In this document: positions 52,463 through 62,700 of the stretch, in pieces
Position numbering within the stretch: position 1 is the stretch's first letter
Layout of the letters: each line of letters opens with the position of its first letter
Source of the DNA: Paenibacillus sp. CC-CFT747
GTDB lineage: Bacteria; Bacillota; Bacilli; Paenibacillales; NBRC-103111
Assembly (NCBI GenBank): GCA_030323305.1
Contig: CP106741.1
Location: forward strand, 3,843,501-3,907,500
Direction: 5' to 3'
DNA: 64,000 nt
Translations under genes and position numbers: made by a program
Notes under the pieces: generated by a model
What the model was told of the DNA's origin: nothing
The model's input: the letters and a program-made list of their open reading frames with translations, nothing else
The model's database searches: none

Positions 52463-53428
52463 ATGACCAAAGCAGAGGCGGCCCTCCAGCAGCCCGACCG
52501 CTTCCGCTCCGGGAGCAGAAGAAAGGATTCCTTCCTAACCTTCGTATGGAAGCATCGTCCGCTGTATATCATGTTGATTCCTTGCCTCGTCTATTTCCTG
52601 GCGTTTCGATACGTCCCGCTGCTGGGCAGTGTTATCGCGTTTAAGGATTACAACATTTTCGAAGGCTTCTTCCAAAGCGAGTGGGTAGGGTTCAAGTGGT
52701 TTGAGCAGTTGTTCACCTATCCCCAATTTTACCGCTTGATGAAAAATACGCTCATTATCAGCGCTTACTCGATCGTGTTTGCCTTCCCGGCGCCGATCAT
52801 TCTCGCCTGCCTGTTGAACGAGCTTCGGCTGATGGCGTTCAAGCGCACCGTGCAGACCGTCATTTACCTTCCGCACTTTCTATCCTGGACGATCGTATAC
52901 GGTCTTTCCTATATGATGTTCTCGACGCAGAGCGGAATGTTCAATCAATTTCTGCAGGAGCTTGGAGGAGAGGCCGTCAATTTGCTGCAGGCTCCGGAAT
53001 ATTTCCGCTCCCTGGTGGTAGGGGCGGGGATATGGAAAGAAATGGGCTGGAGCACGATTATCTTTCTTGCGGGCCTTGCGGGGATCAGTCCTTCCCTCTA
53101 TGAAGCGGCCAAGATTGATGGGGCCGGCCGCTGGAAGCAGTTTCTCTACATCACGCTGCCCGGCCTGCTGCCGACCATTACGATTCTGCTGCTGCTGAAA
53201 ATCGGCAATGTCATGGATGTCGGCTTCGAGCAAATCTACGTGTTCCTCAGCCCCATTACTTTCTCGGTGGGCGATGTGCTCGATACTTACTCGTACCGGC
53301 AGGGGATCATCAGCGGGCAATTCAGCCTGACGACGGCGATCGGTCTCTTTAAATCCTTCATTGGCTTCGCTTTGCTGGTCTTCGCCAACCGGGTAAGCCG
53401 GTCGACCACCGGCGAAAGCTTATATTAA
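52463..53428 (+). CDS. CUT1 sugar ABC permease (LplB type)
   Basis: 321 residues, intact. FRYVPLLGSVIAFKDYN and the coupling loop SLYEAAKIDGAGRWKQF mark the family. ATG at 52463 follows AAAGGAG by 9 bases; the open frame extends upstream across the promoter and is not real there. First gene of a permease-permease-binding protein operon under the two-component motif. Likely imports acidic, mannose-containing oligosaccharides released by the downstream enzymes. Confidence 0.9.
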   Translation: MTKAEAALQQPDRFRSGSRRKDSFLTFVWKHRPLYIMLIPCLVYFLAFRYVPLLGSVIAFKDYNIFEGFFQSEWVGFKWFEQLFTYPQFYRLMKNTLIISAYSIVFAFPAPIILACLLNELRLMAFKRTVQTVIYLPHFLSWTIVYGLSYMMFSTQSGMFNQFLQELGGEAVNLLQAPEYFRSLVVGAGIWKEMGWSTIIFLAGLAGISPSLYEAAKIDGAGRWKQFLYITLPGLLPTITILLLLKIGNVMDVGFEQIYVFLSPITFSVGDVLDTYSYRQGIISGQFSLTTAIGLFKSFIGFALLVFANRVSRSTTGESLY

Positions 53429-53442
53429 AAGGGGGAAGGATT

Positions 53443-54360
53443 ATGTCAACAGCCGCCACCAAGAACGCTTCGCCCCGCACCCGGATCCGGCAATCAGCCG
53501 ACGAAACGATCTTCGATTATCTTAACGTCACTCTGCTGGTTCTGATCAGCCTGGCCGCCATGCTTCCCATCCTGCATGTGGTGGCGGGCGCCTTCAGCCA
53601 AACGGAAGCGCTCGTCAAGCACCAGGTTTGGGTATGGCCGGTTGGCTTTACGCTTGAAAATATCCGGTATGTGGCCGAAACCCCGGCTTTCTGGAGCGCC
53701 GGCTGGATGACCGTGAAGGTCGTTGTCATCGGGACCGCGGTCAATATGGTGCTAACGATTCTCAGCTCCTACCCGTTGTCCAAATCTTACCTGCGCGGGC
53801 GCCGGGTGATCCTGCTCGGGATTATCTTTACGATCATTTTTCAGGCTCCCCTTATTCCGATGTATCTGGTGGTCAAAAGCTTCGGGCTCTTGAACACGAT
53901 GTGGGCGATCATCATTCCCGGCGCGATCAGCGCCTTCAATATGATGCTGTGCATCACGTTCTTCCGCTCCGTCCCGGAGGATTTATTCGATGCCGCCCGG
54001 GTGGACGGGATGAGCGAATATGCCATCGTCTGGCGCATCGTCGTGCCTCTGTCCAAACCGATCATTGTCACGCTTCTGCTCTTCTACGCGGTCGGCCACT
54101 GGAACAATTACATGGGACCCCTGCTGTATATCAACGACCGCTCCATGCAGACGCTGCAGTTGTACATCTATTTTCTGATCGCCAAAGGAAACAGCAACGA
54201 TATCGCCGGCGCGGCCGCTGCCGAATCGGCCATCAAGCTGCTCCCCGAAGCGCTTGAGATGGCGACCATCGTCCTGGCCACGGCCCCGATCGTGCTGCTG
54301 TATCCGTTTCTGCAGAAGCATTTTATCAAGGGGGCTACCCTAGGCTCTGTGAAGGAGTAA
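53443..54360 (+). CDS. CUT1 sugar ABC permease (YtcP type)
   Basis: 305 residues, intact. Coupling loop DLFDAARVDGMSEYAIVWRI and the C terminus FLQKHFIKGATLGSVKE are typical. GGGGGAAGGA precedes the ATG. It is 14 bases after its partner and 78 before the binding protein. Confidence 0.9.
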   Translation: MSTAATKNASPRTRIRQSADETIFDYLNVTLLVLISLAAMLPILHVVAGAFSQTEALVKHQVWVWPVGFTLENIRYVAETPAFWSAGWMTVKVVVIGTAVNMVLTILSSYPLSKSYLRGRRVILLGIIFTIIFQAPLIPMYLVVKSFGLLNTMWAIIIPGAISAFNMMLCITFFRSVPEDLFDAARVDGMSEYAIVWRIVVPLSKPIIVTLLLFYAVGHWNNYMGPLLYINDRSMQTLQLYIYFLIAKGNSNDIAGAAAAESAIKLLPEALEMATIVLATAPIVLLYPFLQKHFIKGATLGSVKE

Positions 54361-54438
54361 GCGTTATCCATTATGATATGAAGGCATGGCCCTCATATAG
54401 ATGAACTTGTTTACCACCACCAAAGGGGAGGAAATTGT

Positions 54439-56001
54439 ATGAAAAGCACCAAAAAGTGGGTCAGCATCCTTCTGGCCGGCACGATGGCGACGCTTACGGC
54501 CTGCGGGTCCGCGGACAACAAAGAGAGCTCGTCCAGCCCGGCAGCCGGAAGTCCGCAAGCAAGCAATGCGCCGGCCGAACCGGCGAAGGTCCGCCTGATG
54601 ATCTCCGATCACAGCCAGCCCGTCCCGACAGGCAATGTGATGGATAATCCGACGATCAAGTACATGGCACAGAAGGCGAACGTCAACCTGGACATTACGT
54701 TCCTGCCGCACGGCGATTATGCCGCGCAGAAGAAAATCAAATATGCGGCCGGAGATATTCCGGACGTCGTGCAGGATTGGGGCGTGGATGCCGATCTGAT
54801 GCAGAACAATCAGGCGATTCCATTGAACGACCTGATCGATAAATACGGACCGAACTTGAAGAAATCCATCAACAAGGAAGCCTGGGATGCGGTAACGTTT
54901 AACGGCAAGATCATGGGGATTCCGCAAACCGCAAACGGCAATGCTCCTTCCGGACGCGTCATTTATGTGCGAAAGGACTGGATGGATAAGGTCGGGATCA
55001 AGGACATTCCGAAGACGCCGGACGAATTCTTGACCATGCTCCGCGCTTTCCGCGACAAAGACCCGAACGGCAACGGCAAGAAGGATGAAATTCCGTTCAC
55101 CGCCCGCGAAAACTTCTCTTGGAGCGAGAATCTGTTCGGAATGTTCGGGGCCAATCTGCATACGTACAACCTGGTTAACAACGAACTGCAGCCGGGCTAC
55201 ATCACCCCTAATTTCAAGAAAGCGCTGGGCTATGTAAAGACGATGGTCGACGAGGGGCTCATCGACAGCGAATTCATGACGAACAAGCGCAACGTGTGGG
55301 AGCAGAAAATCCAGAACGACCTGGCCGGGTCCTGGAACCATGTCACCGAGCTGGCTTGGGATTGGCAGGATAAGCTGAACAAGTCGATTCCAGGCGGCAA
55401 AGCCAATGTCATTGCGATCCCCACTCCGAAGGATCCTGGGGCCGCCGCGGTCGGCGACGTCCAGAACCCGATCGTGAAGGTCTTTACCATTAGCAAAAAA
55501 GCCAAAAACCCGGAAGCGATCGTCAAAATGTTCGACTGGCTGGCTTCCCAGGAAGGCCAGGAATTCGTCTTCCTCGGCGTGCCGGGTATTACGCAGAACA
55601 AGGACGGCGGCAAGCTTACGTACGATGCTAAGAAGGACGCCGATGACAAAACCAGCCTGTGGCGTCAAACGCTGTTCTCCATTGTAAGCTACAACAAGGA
55701 TCTGCTTAAGGTGCAGCTAGGCAACGATGCGGCTGTTGAGAAGCTGGACCTGTCCTGGAACACGGCCCGCCAGGAAGGCATTCCAAATTACCTGGTGGGG
55801 GCACCGGTATTCGCGTCGGCCAAGCAATTCCCCGATTTGACGAAGGAGGGCAACCTGTGGCGCGAAGCGGCCGCTCAAATTATTCTCGGCAAGAAGCCGC
55901 TCGACTCCTACGATGAATTCGTCAAGAGCTGGAAGGCTCAGGGCGGAAACGAGATGATCAAGGAAGCCACCGAGTACTACAACAACAAGCAGAAAAAATA
56001 A
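54439..56001 (+). CDS. LplA-type oligosaccharide-binding lipoprotein
   Basis: 520 residues, intact. Lipoprotein signal with lipobox LTACG, Ser/Ala/Pro linker, then a type-1 binding fold. RKDWMDKVGIKDIPKTPDEF and FRDKDPNGNGKKDEIPF (a calcium-binding-like loop) are diagnostic of the group. A GGGGAGG site precedes the ATG. The gene is closed by a hairpin at 56012. It may also present sugar to the YesM-type kinase, as inferred for similar systems. Confidence 0.9.
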   Translation: MKSTKKWVSILLAGTMATLTACGSADNKESSSSPAAGSPQASNAPAEPAKVRLMISDHSQPVPTGNVMDNPTIKYMAQKANVNLDITFLPHGDYAAQKKIKYAAGDIPDVVQDWGVDADLMQNNQAIPLNDLIDKYGPNLKKSINKEAWDAVTFNGKIMGIPQTANGNAPSGRVIYVRKDWMDKVGIKDIPKTPDEFLTMLRAFRDKDPNGNGKKDEIPFTARENFSWSENLFGMFGANLHTYNLVNNELQPGYITPNFKKALGYVKTMVDEGLIDSEFMTNKRNVWEQKIQNDLAGSWNHVTELAWDWQDKLNKSIPGGKANVIAIPTPKDPGAAAVGDVQNPIVKVFTISKKAKNPEAIVKMFDWLASQEGQEFVFLGVPGITQNKDGGKLTYDAKKDADDKTSLWRQTLFSIVSYNKDLLKVQLGNDAAVEKLDLSWNTARQEGIPNYLVGAPVFASAKQFPDLTKEGNLWREAAAQIILGKKPLDSYDEFVKSWKAQGGNEMIKEATEYYNNKQKK

Positions 56002-56011
56002 GCGGGGATCA

Positions 56012-56047
56012 AGAGAGGAAGGCCGAGGTCCTTCCTCTCTATCCTTT
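56012..56047 (+). terminator. intrinsic terminator after the binding-protein gene
   Basis: Perfect 11-bp stem AGAGAGGAAGG (56012-56022) with CCTTCCTCTCT (56030-56040), 7-nt loop, then ATCCTTTTCT. The T tract is moderate, so some read-through into the GH88 gene is possible. Confidence 0.65.
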
Positions 56048-56064
56048 TCTAGGAGGCTGACGGC

Positions 56065-57177
56065 GTGGAGAGATTGGACTGGCAGGCGGTCTGGCAGAAG
56101 CTCGAACGGAAGGCGGACCGGATGATGGAGCAGCTGGGGGACCGGTGTCCCCACTTGGCAGGCGAAGACGGCGTTTATCAGGACATTAGGACCGACAATT
56201 GGGTGTCGGGCTTCTGGGCCGGCATCCTATGGCTGTTGTATGACCGAACGGGCGATGAAAAATACAAGGGGGCGGCCTGGCGATGGGACGAGGAAATCGA
56301 AAGCTGGATGACCCGCGACCACGATCTTATTCATGATGTAGGCTTTCAATTCCTGAACACGGCGGTCATGAAGCATATGATGACCGGAGACCCGGAAGCG
56401 AAACGCCGTGCCGTTTCGATGGCGAATTTTCTGTGCGGCCGGTTCAACCTGGCCGGCCGGTTCATCCGTGCCTGGAAGTGGAACGGAGACGAAGGCTGGG
56501 CCATCATCGACTGCACCATGAACTTATCGCTTCTGTTCTGGGCGTCGGAGGCCACCGGTGACCCGAGGTACAAGCATATGGCCCGGGCGCATGCGGACAC
56601 GGTGCTCGAGCATTTCGTCCGAGAGGACGGCTCCGTCAGACACATCGTACAGTTTGACCCCGAGACGGGGGCGTACGACCGGGCGCTCGGCGGCCAGGGC
56701 TTCGGCCCGAATTCCTCTTGGAGCCGGGGCCAGGCCTGGGGGCTGTACGGGCTGGCTAATGTCTACCGGTTTACGGGGGACGACCGCTACTTACAGGCGT
56801 CCAAGCGAATCGCCCATTACTTCCTGGCCAATCTTCCGGAGGATGGGGTGCCCTACTGGGATTTCCGGCTGCCTTCACACGAGCAGGAACCCCGCGATAC
56901 ATCGGCCGCGGCCATCGCCGCTTCCGGTCTGTTGGAGCTTGCAGAGCTCGTGCCGGCGGAGGAGGCCGGGCTGTACCGGAGCGGGGCGGAACGCATGCTT
57001 CGGGCGTTGACCGAAAGGTATGCCACTTGGAATCGTCCGGAGCACGAAGCGATTCTGACCGGCGGCACCGCCAACAAGCCGGCCGGCTGGGGAATCGACG
57101 TCTCTCTGATTTACGGCGATTATTTCTATACGGAAGCCGTGGCTAAGCTCTGCGGCTGGGCACGCAAGGTTTATTAG
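56065..57177 (+). CDS. GH88 unsaturated glucuronyl hydrolase
   Basis: 370 residues, intact, no signal peptide. Hydrolyses the 4,5-unsaturated uronic acid that polysaccharide lyases leave at the non-reducing end. Key acids match the GL1-type enzyme: D91 in LIHDVGFQF and D149 in AIIDCTMNL; DNWVSGFWAGILW, SSWSRGQAWGLYG and the closing DVSLIYGDYFYTEA complete the (alpha/alpha)6 barrel. Start is GTG behind AGGAGG. It has no motif of its own and sits between the transport operon and the esterase operon. Its natural partner here is the PL8 lyase at 59766. Confidence 0.9.
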   Translation: MERLDWQAVWQKLERKADRMMEQLGDRCPHLAGEDGVYQDIRTDNWVSGFWAGILWLLYDRTGDEKYKGAAWRWDEEIESWMTRDHDLIHDVGFQFLNTAVMKHMMTGDPEAKRRAVSMANFLCGRFNLAGRFIRAWKWNGDEGWAIIDCTMNLSLLFWASEATGDPRYKHMARAHADTVLEHFVREDGSVRHIVQFDPETGAYDRALGGQGFGPNSSWSRGQAWGLYGLANVYRFTGDDRYLQASKRIAHYFLANLPEDGVPYWDFRLPSHEQEPRDTSAAAIAASGLLELAELVPAEEAGLYRSGAERMLRALTERYATWNRPEHEAILTGGTANKPAGWGIDVSLIYGDYFYTEAVAKLCGWARKVY

Positions 57178-57216
57178 GCAAGGAAAGGCTTCCTCCCTAA
57201 AATCCCTGAACATCAC

Positions 57217-57270
57217 CGGGTAAAATCGAACGCTGCTCATGTAGAGGGAGCCGTACGGATGAATTAGAAT
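57217..57270 (+). promoter_or_regulatory. activator-type promoter of the esterase-GH130 operon (site 3 of 3)
   Basis: CGGGTAAAATCGAACGCTG (57217-57235) shares 14 of 19 positions with site 1; TAGAAT at 57265-57270 is the -10 box. From motif start to -10 end it is 54 bp, the same as site 1 and one less than site 2. GTAGAG also recurs at the same offset as in site 1. Confidence 0.6.
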
Positions 57271-57304
57271 GAGGGCACCACCTAGGGAAGGGGAGACGGC
57301 AGCT

Positions 57305-58398
57305 ATGCAAGAGATCAGGCATCGTTCGCAGCTGGGCTTGCTTAAGCGGGCGATCGAACGAAAACAGCTAACGATCGGCTTCATCGGTGGCTCCATTACG
57401 GATGCCCGGCCGCGTCACAATTGGCCGGAGCCGGTCATTGCCTGGTTTGCGGAATGTTATCCGGATGTCCGGTTGTTCGTGGAGAACGCGGCCATCGGAG
57501 CGACAGGCAGCGAGCTGGGCGTTTTCCGAACGGAGAGGGACTTGATCCGGCGGGGCTGTGATCTGGTCTTCGTGGAATTTGCGGTGAACGACCAGGACAT
57601 GGAGCCGGATGCGCGCATGCGGTCCCGGAAGGCTTGCTGCGCAAGCTGCTCGCGGACGGGAAGCGGGACGTTGTGCTGACGTACACGTATTCGCAGGCCA
57701 TGTATGCCGATATGCAGGAAGGAAGAGTTCCGCCTTCCATAGCGGACTTCGAGAAACTGGCCGATCATTACCGGCTGAGCTCCGTATGGATGGGGCTTCA
57801 TGCCTGGAATGAGGTCTGCAAAGGCCGGATGAGCTGGGAGGAGTGGCTTCCCGACGGCCTGCATCCGACGCATCGGGGCAGTCTAAGCTACGGGCAAAGC
57901 GTCATAGCCTTTCTCGAGCGGGAGTTGGAGGGGGCGCACGCTTCTCTCGGCGACGAGCCCCAGCAGCCCTTGCTGCCGGAAGCTTACCATCCGGCGAACT
58001 GGGCATCCGCCTACGCACTTGATTTCGCGCAGGTCGAGCTGGAGGGTCCCTGGACAATCCGGCGGTGGCCGCATCTCGTCTGGATGGATCGGGTGCTGCA
58101 CACGTCCGCCCCAGGAGCTAAGTTGGCCTTCTCCTTTCAGGGACGGGGGCTTCTGCTCGGCTTCGATTTCGGAAAAGCATCGGCGGAGTTCCGATACCGG
58201 CTGGACGGCGGCGCGTGGGAGGTATCCGAAAGGGAGCGTCCGGAATGGTGCGGCGACCACGGCTGGTACCGGGTCAGTCCGATAGCCGACGACCTGCCGC
58301 CCGGAGAGCATCGGTTTGAGCTCGAGGTGGTTCACGGAAACAAGCCGGATTGCCGGGGGACACACCTGGCACTGGCCTTGATAGGAGTAATCGAATGA
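57305..58398 (+). CDS. SGNH/GDSL-family carbohydrate esterase, one frameshift
   Basis: About 364 residues. The SGNH blocks are visible: GFIGGSITD with nucleophile S30, ENAAIGATGS, FVEFAVNDQD (Asn), and DGLHPTHRG with the catalytic Asp-x-x-His. A C-terminal beta-sandwich (~240-364, WTIRRWPHLVW, GHGRGLLLGFDF-like FQGRGLLLGFDF) probably binds sugar. One G is missing near 57632 (MRSR to EGLLRKLLADG). No signal peptide, so it may remove acetyl groups from imported oligosaccharides, fitting acetylated mannose of xanthan-like polymers; the ester type is inferred. It is directly under regulator site 3. Confidence 0.8.
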
Positions 58399-58433
58399 GA
58401 CAACAAGCGGATGGATACTTAGGAGGAATAGAC

Positions 58434-59650
58434 ATGCAACCGAATTTTCGCTATTCGACTAAACCGGCCATCGAGCCGCAAGCCGGCTGTGACTGGGCGA
58501 GCAAAATGGTGCTCAACCCAGCGATTGTGAAGGATCCGGACTCGGATCGCCTGCACATGCTGTTCCGGGCCACGGGTCCGTGGCCGCAGAAGCGGCTGGA
58601 AGGCCGTCACGACCCGTTTCCCATTTTTCTCGGCTATGCATACAGCGACGACCGGGGGAAACCTGGACACCCGATTTTACCCGCCCGGCCCTAGCGCCGG
58701 CTCTGAATTTAAAGAAGGAGGATATTTACATTACCGATGTGCAGGGCAACCGGGTGAGGGACTATTCCAACGGCTGCATCGAAGATCCGAGGATTTTTCC
58801 GGTGGAGGGAGAGCTGTACGTGAGCGTAGCCTGCCGGATGTTCCCGCCGGGGCCCTATTGGCTTGCCGATCAGGAACCGCCTGTCATCACCAAATATGAA
58901 TATGTGCCGGACTGGGTGCAGGATGGGGGCGATCCCTTCACGGTAACGGCCCGCACCAACGACACCGTCACCGTTCTTTATAAGCTGGATCTCGAGAAGC
59001 TGAGGGCAGGCCTTTACGAGGAAGCATTCACCTATGTATGCCCGTTGAACGAAGGTCATGTCAGCGACAATCGGGATGTCTTCTTGTTTCCCGAGAAGAT
59101 GCTTATTGACGGCAAGCTGCAGTATGTGATGCTCCACCGCCCGATGAACCCGGTTCCGTTCCCGGGCGGAGACCAGGTGAAGGTGCCGTCCATCTATATC
59201 GCCGCCGCCGAGCGGATGGAGGACTTCGCTTCCTCGAAGGCGGTACATAAACTTCTGGCAACCGGTATCTTCGATTGGGAGGCCAATCGGGTCGGGGCAA
59301 GCTGGCCGCCGCTCCGCATTGCGCATAAGCAGTGGCTGGTCTCCTATCACGGCAAAAAGGATGTTCATTTCGGCTATACCCAATCCTTTATGATCGTCGA
59401 AGAACGGGAAAACGGGTTTCCGGAGGTCGTCCACCGCTGCCCGGACCGGCTTATGTATGCCAAGCAGGAATGGGAAATGCCGTCGGATTACCCGACCCCA
59501 TGCCTGTTTACTACCGCGGGAATCGTTGTCGGCGGCGAGTTGATTATGGCTTACGGAGCGGCGGACCAGAAGGTCGGCATCTCCTGGGTATCGTTTGACG
59601 ATCTGGTTCAGCACGTGCGTAAGTTTAATGCCGAGGGAGTCGCGGGATAA
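58434..59650 (+). CDS. GH130 mannoside phosphorylase/hydrolase, one frameshift
   Basis: About 405 residues of a five-bladed propeller. GH130 landmarks: NPAIVKD, LHMLFRATG, GYAYSDDRG, the catalytic-site segment NGCIEDPRIF, RDVFLFPEK and WLVSYHGKKD. The family phosphorolyses or hydrolyses beta-linked mannosides. One G is missing in GGGGG near 58660, joining DDRG to ETWTPDFTRPA. AGGAGG stands before the ATG. It follows the esterase by 35 bases and ends before a terminator. Whether it is a phosphorylase or hydrolase cannot be told without structure-based alignment. Confidence 0.85.
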
Positions 59651-59674
59651 CCCGACACCTAAGGCAACAACAAG

Positions 59675-59725
59675 AAAGAGATGCTGCCATTCTGACAAAG
59701 CCGGGTTGCAGCATTTCTTTTTACT
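59675..59725 (+). terminator. terminator between GH130 and the PL8 gene
   Basis: AAAGAGATGCTGC (59675-59687) pairs with GCAGCATTTCTTT (59708-59720) with one G-U pair, followed by more T. The PL8 gene must therefore have its own promoter or depend on read-through; no clear promoter is visible. Confidence 0.65.
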
Positions 59726-59765
59726 TTATTCCATCATATCCGTCCAAAAAGGGAGGATTTTGTCC

Positions 59766-62700
59766 ATGATCAGCCGCATAAGCCTAGGCCCCCGCTTGCG
59801 AATGATTCTTCATCTGATGCTCGTTCTCGTAGTAGCTGCCTCTTACGTACCAATCGGCCCCTCCACCAAGGCTTCCGCCGCAGAGGACGAATTCGGCGGG
59901 CTGATCGCCAAATGGTCCGCCAATTTCACGGGAGGAGCCGGCATCGACACGGCCGATCCGGATGTAGCCGCCAACGTCGCCAAGACCGCCGGCACGGCCC
60001 AGAGGATCTGGGATGAGATGAACAAAGCGGCGGATCGCACGTATCTGTTCCCGGATTTGGCCACCCAGTACCCGAACCAGCACATCACGGACTCGTATTC
60101 ACGCATTCGCTCGATGGCGGTCGCTTATGCCACGGAAGGCTCGGCACTGTATCATAATGAGGGGCTGTTAGCCGATATGATGAGCGCGCTCGAATGGATG
60201 AACACCAACTGGTATAACGATAAGACGCCGTATGGGACGCAATCCACCGACAACAACTGGTTCGTCTGGGAGATCGGCGCCCCTTGGGCTCTGGAAGACA
60301 CGATGGCTCTCCTGTACGACAGGCTCTCGCCTGATCAGCTTAGCCGCTATACAAGCGCCATCCGGCATTGGGTGGTAACGCCGAAGGATACCGGCACGAG
60401 CATGGGACAGCGCTGGGGCAACAGCGGAGCCAACCTGGCGTGGAAATCGCTCATCTGGTCCCAGCTCGGTATTCTGACAAAGGATGGGACGGTTATCGGC
60501 CAAGGGCGGGATGCGCTTGGACCTCTTTTTACCTTTGTGGCTTCGGGTGACGGCTTCTACGAGGACGGCTCGTTCATCCAGCACGGCGCTCATCCGTATA
60601 CATCCGGCTATGGGTTATCTAATTTGGGTTCGTCAGTCGATCTGATCTATCTGCTCGGCAACACGCAGTGGGCGATCGACAGCTCGAAGAGCACCATTAT
60701 CAAGGAATGGATTTACCGCTCCTATGAGCCGCTTATTTTCCGCAACCGGCTGTTCGACAATCTGGCCGGCCGTTATTTAAGCCGCTACGACGGGGCGGAC
60801 GGCGTCAACTCGATTATGGTCCCGGCCTACAAGGTGGCGGATATGCTGAAGGGAACAGCGGATGAGATGAGGCTTAAGAGCTTCATCAAGTACCTGGTGA
60901 CGTCGGATGACAAATTTGATTTCTCGAAACGGGACCTCTTCTTCAACACGAAGATTAAAGCATTGGTGAACGACCCGAGCGTGCCGGTTCGTCCGGAGCT
61001 GTCGCTGTATAAGCCGTTCCCGCGGATGGACCGGTTCAGCTGGCTGAGGCCGAACGCGGCGTTCAGCGTCGGAATGAGCTCCTCCCGGATCGACAACTAC
61101 GAAGCGATCAATTACGAGAATTTGATGGGCTGGCACGTGAATGACGGCCGCACCAGCCTGTATACCGGCGATCCGAATCAATTCGGCGACTACTACTGGG
61201 CCACGGTCGACAAATATCGGCTGCCGGGCATTACGGTGGAGGCCGTCCATCCGGATGATGTCGACTCGCCGCAAATCGGCCAGGTTACGATAAACACGAA
61301 TGGTAGCGTGCTGACGGACGATCTGGCAAACGCCGATAATCTCTATCGCTACACTAACAATTGGCAATTTGTAAACGACCCGCTGGGCGGCGACACGAAC
61401 CGGCTGAAACGCAAGGATGACACGCTGGAGTATGTCATGTATAACAAGCCGAACATTTCGACGTTGGAAGCCGTCGTCTATACGCTGAACAACCGGCCGC
61501 TGGACGGCGGGATCAAGCTCTTCTACTCGTCCGATAATCAGGATTGGAAAGGAGCGGCGGTCGCGCTGGGCTCCCTTCTCCTGTAGACGGTTCCCGTTGG
61601 AGCCGTGTTATCATCCGTCCGGCTTCTCCGCTTCCGTCGGGTACGAACTTCATCAAGCTGGAGTTTCCTTCCACGGAAAGCCCCGAGAGCCGGCTTACCG
61701 GGGAGAATTGGGTCGGCGGCACGGAGATGGATGGCCTGTACGGGATCAGCGGCATGCAGCTTCATCCGGTTGACGAGACGCTGAAGGCGAAGAAATCCTG
61801 GTTTATGTTTGACAATGAAATTGTCTCACTCGGCTCCGATATTACAGGCGGGGACGGCCACACCGTTGAGTCCATCGTCGAGAACCGCAAGCTGAATGCG
61901 GCCGGCGACAATGCGCTCACCGTAAACGGAACCGTCAAGCCGTCCTCCCTCGGCTGGTCGGAATCGCTGCCGGGCACCAACTGGATTCACCTTGCCGGCA
62001 ATGGGAGCGGCTCGGATGTGGGCTATTACTTCCCGGGAGGGGCGGACTTGAAAGCCCTTCGCGAAGCCCGGACCGGTTCGCCGGCTGAGAACTCGCACTC
62101 CGGTGGAGAGGATACGACGGCCTATACTCGTAACTACGCCGCATTCTGGTATGACCACGGCCGCAGCCCAGGGGCAGATGGCAGCCCCGCCGGCAGCTAT
62201 GCGTATACGATTCTGCCGAATCGTGCGCCGGACGAGGTGAAAGCGTATGCGGATGCCCCCGACATCGAGGTGGTGGAAAATACGGCAGACGCCCAGGCTG
62301 TCCGGGAGACTACCCTGAACCTGCTGGGCATTAACTTCTGGAAAGACCAGATCAAGCAGGTCGGTACGGTGAAAGTTAACCGCAAAGCTTCCGTCATGAT
62401 GAAGGAAAACGGCGATCAGACCCTGGAGGTTTCGATCTCCGATCCGACCCAAGCCAACAGCGGGACGATTGACATGGAGATTGCGAAGGCCGCGAACCCG
62501 AACAGCGGGTGGCTCTCGGATCCGGCCATTTCCGTGTATCAAACGTCTCCGACGATCCGGTTCCAGGTGAACGTGAACGGAGCGAAAGGGCAGACGTTCA
62601 AGGCCAAGTTCAATCTCGGCAGCGACGTATGGCCGCAGCAGCCTCCGGCTCCCGAGCCGCCGAAGGAACCGGCGAGCTTTACGGACGAACTGAACGATTT

